A DNA stretch of 64,000 nt. It comes from CAJCIY01 sp964245825 (lineage in GTDB: Bacteria > Actinomycetota > Actinomycetes > Mycobacteriales > CAJCIY01). Where the stretch lies: assembly GCA_964245825.1 (NCBI GenBank), contig CAXTNT010000006.1, positions 124,001 to 188,000 of the forward strand, in the 5' to 3' direction. Shown in pieces: positions 8,476-15,347 of this stretch. Positions within the stretch are counted from its first letter, which is position 1. Each line of letters opens with the position of its first letter. A program made the position numbers and the translations under genes. The notes beneath the pieces were generated by a model, which made no database searches, was not told the origin of the DNA, and worked only from the letters and a program-made list of their open reading frames with translations.

Positions 8476-9009
8476 ATGGGAGTCGATGCCGGTTTGCCGG
8501 CGCGGCAGTCCGCAGCGGTGCGGCTGTCCGTGCTGACGTGTCCTGCCCCGCTGTGCCCGCATCTGGAGTTCGCGGCGGCCGCCGTGCTGGGCACGCCGGT
8601 CTCGTTCCGCTGGGTGGATCAGCCCGCGAGCCCCGGCGCCCTCACCGCCCAGGCCGAGCTGCGTGGCGAGCCGGGGCTGGCGGGCCGGCTGGCCGGGCGG
8701 CTCCGGGGTCTGGGGCCGGTGCGCTTCGAGGTCCTGGAGGACGCCGCCGTCGGCGTCGACGCGGAGCGCTACAGCTACAGCCCCGACCTCGGCCTCTACC
8801 GGACGGCGCTGGCCGCCAACGGCGACGTCGTGGTGAGCGAGAGCCGGCTGCGCGAGCTGCTCGCCCGCAGCCACCGGATGGGGGAGGGCGCGGCCACGCT
8901 CGCCCACGGGCTGGACCAGCTGCTGGGCACCGCCTGGGACGAGGAGCTGGAGCCGCTGCGGCGGGGCGGCGACGGCGCTCCGGTGAGCTGGCTCCGACGC
9001 ACCGGCTGA
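8476..9009 (+). CDS. DUF3145 family protein
   Basis: 177 residues from ATG 8476, preceded by GGAGG at five-base spacing. The sequence follows the DUF3145 pattern closely: LCPHLEFAAAAVLG, the FRWVDQPASPGAL segment, FEVLEDAAVGVDAERYSYSPDLGLYR in the middle, and the C-terminal LLGTAWDEELEPLRRGG...WL. The family is nearly confined to actinobacteria and has no established function. No signal peptide or membrane helix. Divergent from the GNAT gene. Confidence 0.88.
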   Translation: MGVDAGLPARQSAAVRLSVLTCPAPLCPHLEFAAAAVLGTPVSFRWVDQPASPGALTAQAELRGEPGLAGRLAGRLRGLGPVRFEVLEDAAVGVDAERYSYSPDLGLYRTALAANGDVVVSESRLRELLARSHRMGEGAATLAHGLDQLLGTAWDEELEPLRRGGDGAPVSWLRRTG

Positions 9010-9346
9010 GAATCGGCTGATGAGGTGGGTCGGGTGCTTGCACCCGAGGCGGCACACGTACCATGTGCCGCTCCGGAGCCGTCCTGCATCGTCATGCGGC
9101 TGCGCGTGAGAGTCGCCATCGGGATCGGGCACAACCGGGCGGCTCCACGCGTTGGAGCGGGCACCCGAACTCGACCTCGCCGTACTTTTTCCGGCGGGAC
9201 TCTCGAGTCCGGGGCCAGCAAGGCCGAGGACGACGTCGTCCCCGCGCACCATCCGCAGGATCCGGGCAACCGGCACGACCTGAGACCCGCGACACCGGGC
9301 GAGACCATCGCCCGCTCTGGCCGCCGTACCGAGAGTGAGAAACCCC
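9010..9346. other. Long leader/intergenic region before DUF4193 gene
   Basis: 337 bases without a convincing gene. A weak promoter-like pair (TTGCAC near 9038 and TACCAT near 9059) could start a leader of nearly 280 bases for the DUF4193 gene. No known riboswitch motif was recognised. Confidence 0.3.
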
Positions 9347-9640
9347 GTGGCCACCGACTACGACACTCCACGAACCAACCACGAAGAAGAGCAGACCGAG
9401 CAGTCCCTGGACGCGCTGAAGGCGCAGCGGGCGAACAACTCTGCCGACCTTGGCGACGACCAGGACCCGTTCGAAGCCGAACTCGATCTGCCGGGCGCCG
9501 ATTTCGGGGATGAGGAGCTCGCCATCCGCGTCATCCCCAAGCAGGCTGACGAGTTCACGTGCACGCGCTGCTTCCTGGTGCACCACCGCAGCCAGCTCGC
9601 CGACGACAAGCGGCGCGTCTGCCGCGACTGCGCTGCGTAG
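9347..9640 (+). CDS. DUF4193 zinc-ribbon-like protein
   Basis: 97 residues from GTG 9347, the start that gives the usual MATDYDTPR opening of this family. The acidic N-terminal part (EEEQTEQSLDALKAQR, then a run ending ELDLPGADFGDEEL) is followed by IRVIPKQADEFTCTRCFLVHHRSQLA and a final CRDC. The four Cys form two CxxC pairs, so a zinc ribbon is likely. DUF4193 proteins are conserved in actinobacteria and often lie near housekeeping genes; the function is not established. Convergent with the sigma-like gene. Confidence 0.88.
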   Translation: MATDYDTPRTNHEEEQTEQSLDALKAQRANNSADLGDDQDPFEAELDLPGADFGDEELAIRVIPKQADEFTCTRCFLVHHRSQLADDKRRVCRDCAA

Positions 9641-9655
9641 CCCCGGGCCGGTCTT

Positions 9656-10099
9656 TCAGTCGACCGAGTCACCGGGGCGGCAGTCCTGACCGCCCGAGCC
9701 AGCGGCGGACTCGAGCCCGGGGCGGCTCGCGGGCGCGTCGAAGGTCGCGCTCAGCCGTCTGCGGGTCTCGCGCAGCAGCGCATCCCGCAGGCTCTCCATG
9801 CCGACGAACCGCTGTGGCTCGGTGCAGAGCGTGATGAACACCGCGACGGTGATCTGCGCGGCCGCGCTCGGCGCCGTGAGCCTGCGGGCGTGCTGATAGA
9901 CGCAGCGGCCGTAGCGATGGTAGATCTCCGCGAGGGCGTCGGGCTCCGCGGCTGTCACGTCGGACACGGGAACTTCTTCAGCGGCGACGAGTTCGCTGCC
10001 CGGGCGTCGCCTCACGGTGGTGGGCGCGGTGCGCCGTGAGCGCTGACGCGAAGGGGTGGGGCTGGGTCGCTCGCTACCGGGATCCGCGGACACGCCCAC
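9656..10099 (-). CDS. Degenerate sigma-70 region 2-like protein without region 4
   Basis: 147 residues from GTG 10099, supported by GCGAGGACG upstream; an ATG at 10135 or 10186 is possible. The segment ALAEIYHRYGRCVYQHARRL lines up with ECF sigma region 2.1-2.2, and VAVFITLCTEPQRFVGMESLRDALL with the region 2.3-2.4 helix, but the acidic DVVQEVF core-binding motif is replaced by QITVAVF. No region 4 helix-turn-helix follows; the C-terminus is a short polar tail. It may be an anti-sigma-like mimic, a sigma remnant or a regulator. Real gene judged likely from codon use. Confidence 0.55.
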   Translation of the reverse strand: MGVSADPGSERPSPTPSRQRSRRTAPTTVRRRPGSELVAAEEVPVSDVTAAEPDALAEIYHRYGRCVYQHARRLTAPSAAAQITVAVFITLCTEPQRFVGMESLRDALLRETRRRLSATFDAPASRPGLESAAGSGGQDCRPGDSVD

Positions 10100-10217
10100 G
10101 ACCGTCCTCGCAGCAGGGCAGCGGCATGACTGCATGAGGCCGGACAGAGGAGCCGCGCTTCCACGAAGACTGTGCCACGGCCTCACCCGTGTGGCCAGCA
10201 GCCGCGCCTGGATCGTG

Positions 10218-10242
10218 AGTGGACGCTACAGGGATTGAACCT
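10218..10242. repeat. attL-like copy of tRNA-Val 3' end
   Basis: 25-bp perfect copy of 11509-11533, beginning AGTGGACGCTACAGG on the plus strand. It duplicates the acceptor stem and part of the T arm of tRNA-Val plus two flanking bases. Neighbouring bases differ on both sides. Confidence 0.8.
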
Positions 10243-10403
10243 TGCCCAAGGCGGAGTCTTGACTACAGGGACGACCCGCAGAAACAGCCTTCTGAGCTGC
10301 GCATACGTGATCTGTAGCGAGTGTTTGTAGCGGACACATAGCGACAGTGCGGCACTCCCGAATCGCGCGTGGATCGCACGTTGACGAAGGGGCAGGCCGT
10401 CAG

Positions 10404-10979
10404 TCAGTACAGCGCCGACGGCCGGTCGCCCCGCTGCACCACGGGTCCCTGCAGCCGCTTCTTCCAACGGGGCCGGCTGTCGACAGCGATCACCCCGCCG
10501 CGCTGTCCTGGCCAGTCGATACGAGTCAGCACGCCGTACTCGTTTCGGAGCCAGTGTCGACCCCGTGAGTCCATGAAAGCGATCCGGAACGGGGTGTCAC
10601 TGATGCCCTCGTTGCACTCGATAGCGACTGAGCCGACCTCACCCGGCATTAGTGATCCGAGGTTCACTCCCGCGGTCTGGTGGGGGCCGAGCGGCCGGTC
10701 GAGTTCGATGATGAGCTGGTTCAAGGTCAGGGCGTAGATCGGCTCGTCGCCACCGTTCCGGACGGCAACAAGCCGACTCGCGGTCCCGTTCGTAGTGCGC
10801 AGCCATCGCAGCTCATTCGCCGGACGGTCAGCTATGAAGCCGATGACGCGATGCGCCTGCTGATCCCAGGCAACTCGACGCTGCGCGTCAAGCGTGCTCG
10901 TCTGGGTCCACAGCAGCCTGAGTGCGGCCCCTGCCAGCACCACCGCCGCGACGGCAGAGATCACGCTCGCGTAGATCAT
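10404..10979 (-). CDS. Hypothetical membrane-anchored protein
   Basis: 191 residues, ATG at 10979. One N-terminal transmembrane helix (about residues 4-25, VISAVAAVVLAGAALRLLW) is followed by a soluble domain with beta-rich character (LVAVRNGGDEPIYALTLNQL, VGSVAIECNEGISDTPFRIAFMD). The layout resembles small membrane-anchored proteins of actinobacterial mobile elements, but I do not recognise the family. It overlaps the upstream ORF by ATGA and lies inside the tRNA-Val-bounded element, so it is probable cargo. Confidence 0.65.
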   Translation of the reverse strand: MIYASVISAVAAVVLAGAALRLLWTQTSTLDAQRRVAWDQQAHRVIGFIADRPANELRWLRTTNGTASRLVAVRNGGDEPIYALTLNQLIIELDRPLGPHQTAGVNLGSLMPGEVGSVAIECNEGISDTPFRIAFMDSRGRHWLRNEYGVLTRIDWPGQRGGVIAVDSRPRWKKRLQGPVVQRGDRPSALY

Positions 10980-11317
10980 CCGACTAGCGCTTGCTGCGAC
11001 AGATGAACCCGCCGGGCAGCCTCACCCGCGCGCCACATCGGCTCGAGTAGCGGACCCGGCGCGTCCCGGCGGGACAGTCCGACGCGGCTCGAGAGGTTGA
11101 GCCGCAACCCCCGGCCGAGCCGGACGGACTGGCGGTAGGTGAGGTCCACTGGCTCCGAAACGTGCTTGAGGATGTGGGTCAGGCGCTGATCGCCAACGTG
11201 AGAAGTGACCAGATCCCAGCCGCTCCGGCCCCAGTAGTTGAGGACATCGAGGGGGATGGGCGGCACCCGACGTGAGCAGGCTGCAAATGTCCTGGGGGAC
11301 CTGCTCGGCCGGCTCAA
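10976..11317 (-). CDS. Hypothetical protein, possibly frameshifted
   Basis: 113 residues from a TTG. The ATGA overlap with the next gene supports this frame at the 3' end. The segment LDVLNYWGRSGWDLVTSHV...ILKHV recalls the LNxLGxxGWELV core of DUF4177-like small proteins. The N-terminus is doubtful: another frame (11022-11450 minus, start ATG 11450) reads sensibly up to about 11275 and then loses coding character where this one gains it. A one-base shift near 11255-11275, natural or a sequencing error, would join them into one protein of about 155 residues. Confidence 0.45.
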   Translation of the reverse strand: MSRPSRSPRTFAACSRRVPPIPLDVLNYWGRSGWDLVTSHVGDQRLTHILKHVSEPVDLTYRQSVRLGRGLRLNLSSRVGLSRRDAPGPLLEPMWRAGEAARRVHLSQQALVG

Positions 11318-11508
11318 GCTGGATCACCCCCTGCCTTCGCCTAAGCCGTCGTCGAGCAGCATCAACTGCAGATAGCTGATAGAGGCCATGACGCCGGAAC
11401 GTACCGGTCGGTCGGACAATCGGCAGAACCTCGATCCACAGGGATCGCATGGCCGGCTATGACAACGGCTCTTGTCCTGCTTTCCGCAGGTTAGGGGCCG
11501 GTTGTCCT

Positions 11509-11533
11509 AGTGGACGCTACAGGGATTGAACCT
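11509..11533. repeat. attR-like repeat within tRNA-Val 3' end
   Basis: Right copy of the 25-bp direct repeat; it covers the 3' end of the tRNA-Val gene (T-arm part, acceptor 3' strand, discriminator) and two bases beyond it. Confidence 0.8.
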
Positions 11534-11582
11534 GTGACCTCCTCCGTGTCAGGGAGGCGCTCTCCCGCTGAGCTAAGCGTCC
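11511..11582 (-). tRNA. tRNA-Val (GAC)
   Basis: Seven-base acceptor stem GGACGCT/AGCGTCC, D arm with AGCTCAGCGGGAGAGC, anticodon loop CTGACAC giving GAC, T loop GGTTCAATCCC. Discriminator A; CCA is not encoded. Its 3' end is duplicated at 10218-10242. Confidence 0.95.
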
Positions 11583-11622
11583 GGAGATGTGCCGTGCCGT
11601 CGTACGACGGCAGGGACCGTCG

Positions 11623-11693
11623 AGGTGGAGACGGGATTTGAACCCGTGTACACGGCTTTGCAGGCCGTTGCCTCGCCTCTCGGCCACTCCACC
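11623..11693 (-). tRNA. tRNA-Cys (GCA)
   Basis: Acceptor stem GGTGGAG/CTCCACC, anticodon loop CTGCAAA giving GCA, T loop GGTTCAAATCC, discriminator U73, the usual cysteine identity base. CCA not encoded. Lies in a Gly-Cys-Val cluster transcribed leftward. Confidence 0.95.
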
Positions 11694-11742
11694 GGGCCCG
11701 GTCGGTGCCGCCGGGTCGCGGCGACGCCGGCCGGTGCCGACC

Positions 11743-11758
11743 GCCCTCCCAGGAGGGC
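11743..11758 (-). terminator. Small hairpin after tRNA-Gly
   Basis: Inverted repeat GCCCTCC-CA-GGAGGGC immediately downstream of tRNA-Gly on the minus strand; it may terminate or help process the transcript. No T-run. Confidence 0.35.
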
Positions 11759-11764
11759 GCTCCG

Positions 11765-11836
11765 AGCGGAAGACGGGATTCGAACCCGCGACCCTCACCT
11801 TGGCAAGGTGATGCTCTACCACTGAGCCACTTCCGC
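11765..11836 (-). tRNA. tRNA-Gly (GCC)
   Basis: Acceptor stem GCGGAAG/CTTCCGC, D arm GGCTCAGTGGTAGAGC, anticodon loop TTGCCAA giving GCC, T loop GGTTCGAATCCC, discriminator U. CCA not encoded. Confidence 0.95.
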
Positions 11837-11928
11837 GTGCCGACGTCTGCTCGACGGCGCCAGCCACCCTACCAATAGACGCGTGTCCGGCATGCATCCT
11901 TCCCGCCACAGCGGGGGTCGCGGAGCCC

Positions 11929-12387
11929 TCAGCCTTCGACGCCGTCCCACAGCAACAGCGCGAGCTCGGCGTCCAGGTCGAGCTGACCGCTCTCCGCGCC
12001 GGCCGGTACGACCTCGTACGCCCGCTCGAGAAACACGACCAGCTCGGCGCAGGGTGCGTCGAACAGGGCCGTCCCGGACGGCGAGTTGAGGGATACGCAC
12101 ACGCGCCCGGCACCCGAGCTGCCCGGCGCCGACCTCGTCGGCCATACGCGGACGTCCCCGGCTCCCGCGGCTCGCCGCACTCCCGCGTCGAGCAACTCCC
12201 GCGCAAAGGTCCACTCCACGACGGTCGTGGCTGCGGTGTGGAAGCCGATGCGCACCGCGTACGGATCGGCCGCCTCATACCGCAGGATGGCGCGGACCGG
12301 CACCGTGGTCGCGTCATGATCGAGCAGCCGCAGGGCGACCTCGTGCGAGACGGACGTGGTCGGGCGGGACAGCGGTCGCGGGTTCAT
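11929..12387 (-). CDS. SsgA/SsgB-family sporulation and cell-division regulator
   Basis: 152 residues, ATG with GGAGAGG upstream. The family core is plain: LRYEAADPYAVRIGFHT, TVVEWTFARELLDAGV, GDVRVWPTR, VSLNSPSGTALFDAPC and the final LDLDAELALLLW. The length fits SsgB-like proteins (about 135-150). In Streptomyces SsgB recruits FtsZ to future septa and the SsgA-like paralogs control peptidoglycan remodelling in sporulation; in other actinobacteria a single SsgB-like copy is common. Its presence points to a morphologically complex or sporulating lineage. It lies just upstream of the tRNA cluster on the same strand. Confidence 0.9.
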   Translation of the reverse strand: MNPRPLSRPTTSVSHEVALRLLDHDATTVPVRAILRYEAADPYAVRIGFHTAATTVVEWTFARELLDAGVRRAAGAGDVRVWPTRSAPGSSGAGRVCVSLNSPSGTALFDAPCAELVVFLERAYEVVPAGAESGQLDLDAELALLLWDGVEG

Positions 12388-12609
12388 GCAGGCCTCTCCA
12401 GGCTCAGATCCGCAGGCGGGATGCCTGCGGTGCGCTCACGGGCATGTGACACCAACGGCCGGATCGCGCCGCAGTGACGGGTGCATTCGGCGCCACCCGT
12501 CCGTTCGGATCAGTTCAGCGGACAAATCAGGACAGATAGCCGCGGTGGTGCGGCATCTGGGTGACGGCCGCACCTGCGTGCATCGGCCGCGGCCGCGCTC
12601 CGCACCGAT

Positions 12610-12615
12610 TACGCT
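12610..12615 (+). promoter_or_regulatory. -10 element of leaderless sigma factor gene
   Basis: TACGCT followed by exactly six bases and the GTG at 12622, so the predicted transcript starts at the start codon. This also supports the choice of GTG 12622. Confidence 0.5.
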
Positions 12616-12621
12616 CCACCG

Positions 12622-13290
12622 GTGAACCCTTCGGGGCCCCAGGACGAACACAGCGATGTGAAAGCACCGGTCCTCCTGCCGCGCGCACGCTCGTCGCCCG
12701 AGCAGTCTCGGTCGAGTGACGCCCGCTTCGAGGATGCCGCCCTCGTGCGCTTCGTCCGGGAGGGCGATGCGCCCGCCCTGGAGAGCCTCTATGCGCGCTA
12801 TGGCGGTGCGTGCTACAGCCTCTCCCGCCGGATCCTCGGCGACGAACAGCTCGCGCAGGACGTCGTCCAGGAGGTCTTCCTGGCGCTGTGGCGGGACGCC
12901 GGCCGGTACGACCCGGCGCGCGGCGCCTTCGCGACCTGGTTGCTGTCGATGACACACCACAAGGCTGTGGATGTGGTACGCCGCGAAGAGAACCTTCGTC
13001 GGCGCAGTGCCGCCGCCGATGCGGCCGAGCAGTCGGCGCCGCCGCCGCCTGGGCCGGACGACGCGGCGTGGACCTCCCTGCGACGCGACCGCGTCCGTGC
13101 GGCGCTGGCCCACCTGCCGCACCCGCAGCGCGAGGCGCTGGGCCTGGCGTACTTCGGCGGCTACACGCAGCGGGAGATCGCCGGGCTCACGAACACCCCG
13201 TTGGGCACCGTGAAGACGCGGATGCTGGCCGGCATGCGCAAGATGCGCGAAGTTCTGGCGACTTCCTTGGACGAAGGGGAGCCAGCATGA
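12622..13290 (+). CDS. ECF sigma factor, SigK-like
   Basis: 222 residues. Region 2 runs from FVREGDAPALESLYARYGGACYSL through QDVVQEVFLALWRDAGRYD to the -10-reading helix FATWLLSMTHHKAVDVVRRE. Region 4 includes LPHPQREALGLAYFGGYTQREIAG and the recognition helix LGTVKTRMLAGMRKMRE. A 30-residue low-complexity N-terminus precedes region 2. The stop overlaps the ATG of an RskA-like anti-sigma gene (ATGA), the standard autoregulated pair of the SigK/SigL group, which in mycobacteria controls redox-responsive and secreted-antigen genes. Specific regulon here unknown. Confidence 0.92.
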   Translation: MNPSGPQDEHSDVKAPVLLPRARSSPEQSRSSDARFEDAALVRFVREGDAPALESLYARYGGACYSLSRRILGDEQLAQDVVQEVFLALWRDAGRYDPARGAFATWLLSMTHHKAVDVVRREENLRRRSAAADAAEQSAPPPPGPDDAAWTSLRRDRVRAALAHLPHPQREALGLAYFGGYTQREIAGLTNTPLGTVKTRMLAGMRKMREVLATSLDEGEPA

Positions 13291-14075
13291 GGTGTCAGGA
13301 CGAGCACTGGGCCGAGCTGGTCGTCGGCCGGGCGCTGGATGCACTCGAGCCCGTCGACGACGCCGCCCTCGAGGCGCACTTGGCCGAGTGTGACGACTGC
13401 CAGGCCCTGCTGGCCGAGATGCAGCACGTGTCGGCGACCCTGGCCTACGCCGTCGAGGAGGCAGAGCCGCCGGCCGAGCTGCTCGACCACATCCGCGCGG
13501 CCCTGCCGGCGCGTGTCGCGGTGCCCGCATCCGTCATCTCCTTCGAGGCCGCACGGCAGCGGCGGTTCCGCATCGGCCCCGGACATGCTCGGCGCGTCGT
13601 CGCGTCGCTGGCCGCGGCATCCGTCGCGGCTGCGTTCGTGGTGACCGGCGCGTACGCGGTTCGGGTGAACCGCGACCGGAACGAGGCCCGCCAGTCCCTG
13701 ACGGCCGAGGGCAGTGTCATCAGGGAGCTGCAGAGCCCCAGCGCCTACCGGGTCGCGCTCAGTTCGGGCGGTCCCGCCGGCGGCTTCGCCGTGGTCGATG
13801 GTCGTTCGGTGGCGCTGGTCGTCGACAACCTCGACCACAACGACACGAGCACGTCGATCTACGTCCTGTGGGCCGCCGCATATCCGGGCGCTGCGATGAA
13901 GGCCGTGCAGGGGTTCGACATCCGGCACGACGGGGTGAACGTCGTACACGCGATGCTCCCCGACACCGTCGGGCAGCCGCAGATCTTCGGCGTGACGGAG
14001 GAGAAGGGCCGGGCTCTGCCCGCGACCCCCGGCCGGGCGGTCCTCGGCGTGTCCGACAGCGAATCCAACGCCTGA
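13287..14075 (+). CDS. Anti-sigma factor, RskA-like
   Basis: 262 residues. The N-terminal anti-sigma domain has the H31-x3-C35-x2-C38 zinc motif (HLAECDDC). A single transmembrane helix at about 104-125 separates it from an extracytoplasmic RskA domain (VALVVDNLDHNDTSTSIYVLWAA). Such proteins hold the sigma factor at the membrane until regulated proteolysis. Translationally coupled to the sigma gene, so produced in fixed ratio. No site-1 or site-2 protease gene lies in the window. Confidence 0.92.
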   Translation: MRCQDEHWAELVVGRALDALEPVDDAALEAHLAECDDCQALLAEMQHVSATLAYAVEEAEPPAELLDHIRAALPARVAVPASVISFEAARQRRFRIGPGHARRVVASLAAASVAAAFVVTGAYAVRVNRDRNEARQSLTAEGSVIRELQSPSAYRVALSSGGPAGGFAVVDGRSVALVVDNLDHNDTSTSIYVLWAAAYPGAAMKAVQGFDIRHDGVNVVHAMLPDTVGQPQIFGVTEEKGRALPATPGRAVLGVSDSESNA

Positions 14076-14085
14076 TCGGAGCCGC

Positions 14086-14091
14086 TAGGCT
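14086..14091 (+). promoter_or_regulatory. -10 element for tRNA-Val (CAC)
   Basis: TAGGCT, predicting transcription start near 14098, about eight bases before the mature tRNA. Confidence 0.45.
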
Positions 14092-14105
14092 GGCCGCCGC
14101 CGCAC

Positions 14106-14179
14106 GGGCGATTAGCTCAGCTGGTTAGAGCGCTCGCCTCACACGCGAGAGGTCACTGGTTCGAGTCCAGTATCGCCCA
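14106..14179 (+). tRNA. tRNA-Val (CAC)
   Basis: Acceptor stem GGGCGAT/ATCGCCC, D arm AGCTCAGCTGGTTAGAGC, anticodon loop CTCACAC giving CAC, T loop GGTTCGAGTCC, discriminator A. CCA is not fully encoded. No second copy of its 3' end was found nearby, so this tRNA shows no sign of integration. Confidence 0.95.
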
Positions 14180-14592
14180 CCGTGCCAACCGGCCCCGACC
14201 TGCGGTGACGCAGATCGGAGGCTGTTCTCCTCGAACGTGCGACGCACGGGCGATGCAGATCGGCCCTCCCGACCCACACCAGCCGAGGTGGTCAACACGG
14301 CTGCTACCTGATCAGCGGCCCGTGCAGCCCCGTCGCCTACCCCCTTGGCGGCGGGTGCCTGTCATCTCGAGCCCGGTCACCGGCACCACAGCTTGGTGAC
14401 GTCACGGGGCCGTCCCCGCGCCACTGGTGCAGGGCTGGGCCCTGACCCGCCGGGCACGAACTGCCTGCAGTAGTCGCAGAACGGGCGCGCCGGCGACCGT
14501 TAGGCCTGATGGTCCTTACGCGATCCGCAACGGCACCTTAGGTTCGCGGTGTCGAGAGGGGCGCCCGTGTCGGACTTCGAGGTGGTGTGCGA
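14180..14592. other. Intergenic region after tRNA-Val
   Basis: 413 bases between tRNA-Val and the sulfotransferase gene. No gene, known RNA motif or strong hairpin was recognised. Confidence 0.4.
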
Positions 14593-15267
14593 ATGATCGT
14601 CTCCCACGCGCATCGCGCGATCTTCGTCAAGACTCGCAAGACCGCGGGCACCTCCATCGAGCTGGCTCTGTCCGCGGTCTGCGGGGACGCCGACGTGATC
14701 ACCCCGCTCGAGCCCCGGGATGAGCAGCTGCGCACCGCCGCCGGGACGCGCGGACCGCAGCACTTCCGGCCGAGCGTGATCGGTCGGCGCGCGATGCCGT
14801 GGCGCCGCTCCACCCGAGCCTGGAACCACATGCCCGCTTCCGACGTCGTCCGCCTGGTCGGCAGGAAGACCTGGGACGAGTACTTCACATTCGCCGTCGA
14901 GCGCAACCCCTGGGACCGCGCCGTGAGCCTCTACTACTTCCGCGGCCGGAACGACGACCAACTCCCTCCGTTCAGTGCCTTCTTGAGGCTGGTGCCTGCC
15001 GACCGGCTCAGCAACTTCGAGCTGTACACGATCGATGGCCAGCCGGCGGTGGAGAGGCTGCTCCGCTATGAGCGTCTCCAGGAGGAGCTTGCGGAGGTGT
15101 GGGGCAAGCTGGGTGTGCAGCCCCCGGAGCTGGCGCACGCCAAAGCCGGGTTCCGGCCGGGGCCAAGCAAGGACTTTCGGACGCTCTACTCGGATGACGA
15201 CGCGCAGTTCGTGGCGGATGTCTGCCGACGCGAGATCGCCGCGCTGGGCTACCGCTTCGATCCGTGA
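14593..15267 (+). CDS. Sulfotransferase-family protein
   Basis: 224 residues from ATG 14593, chosen over GTG 14587 because GAGGTGG lies seven bases upstream. The PAPS 5'-phosphosulfate loop is IFVKTRKTAGTSIE (residues 10-23) and the 3'-phosphate segment is VERNPWDRAVSLYY, the pattern of sulfotransferase family 2 (carbohydrate sulfotransferase-like) proteins. LRYERLQEELAEV is also typical. No membrane helix, so a cytoplasmic enzyme modifying a glycan or lipid precursor is expected; acceptor unknown. It stands alone between tRNA-Val and thrS and may be laterally acquired. Confidence 0.82.
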   Translation: MIVSHAHRAIFVKTRKTAGTSIELALSAVCGDADVITPLEPRDEQLRTAAGTRGPQHFRPSVIGRRAMPWRRSTRAWNHMPASDVVRLVGRKTWDEYFTFAVERNPWDRAVSLYYFRGRNDDQLPPFSAFLRLVPADRLSNFELYTIDGQPAVERLLRYERLQEELAEVWGKLGVQPPELAHAKAGFRPGPSKDFRTLYSDDDAQFVADVCRREIAALGYRFDP

Positions 15268-15334
15268 GACGGCCCGGCCGCCGCTTCTGTGAGTTGGACA
15301 GGAGACGGCCCGGATCGGGTTGGCCGGCCGTCGA

Positions 15335-15340
15335 TAGTCT
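15335..15340 (+). promoter_or_regulatory. -10 element of near-leaderless thrS
   Basis: TAGTCT, seven bases before ATG 15348; predicted leader of zero to one base. Confidence 0.45.
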
Positions 15341-15347
15341 CGGGTGC

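Larger units (their letters stand above)
10218..11533. mobile_element. Mini integrated element at tRNA-Val (no integrase)
   Basis: Bounded by a perfect 25-bp direct repeat whose right copy is the 3' end of an intact tRNA-Val gene, the normal architecture of a site-specific integration at a tRNA. The interior (about 1.27 kb) holds two overlapping hypothetical genes transcribed toward the left end and no recombinase. Its base composition looks more AT-rich than the flanks. Best read as a non-autonomous element or the remains of a larger one after internal deletion. Confidence 0.65.

Noticed and set aside
10183..10467. 94-codon minus-strand ORF over the left att repeat
   Set aside because: It spans the tRNA-derived repeat and has an atypical amino-acid mix; no RBS. 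Considered non-coding.
14106..14592. Second integration at tRNA-Val (CAC) carrying the sulfotransferase
   Set aside because: No duplicate of the tRNA 3' end was found in the following DNA by eye, so there is no att pair.
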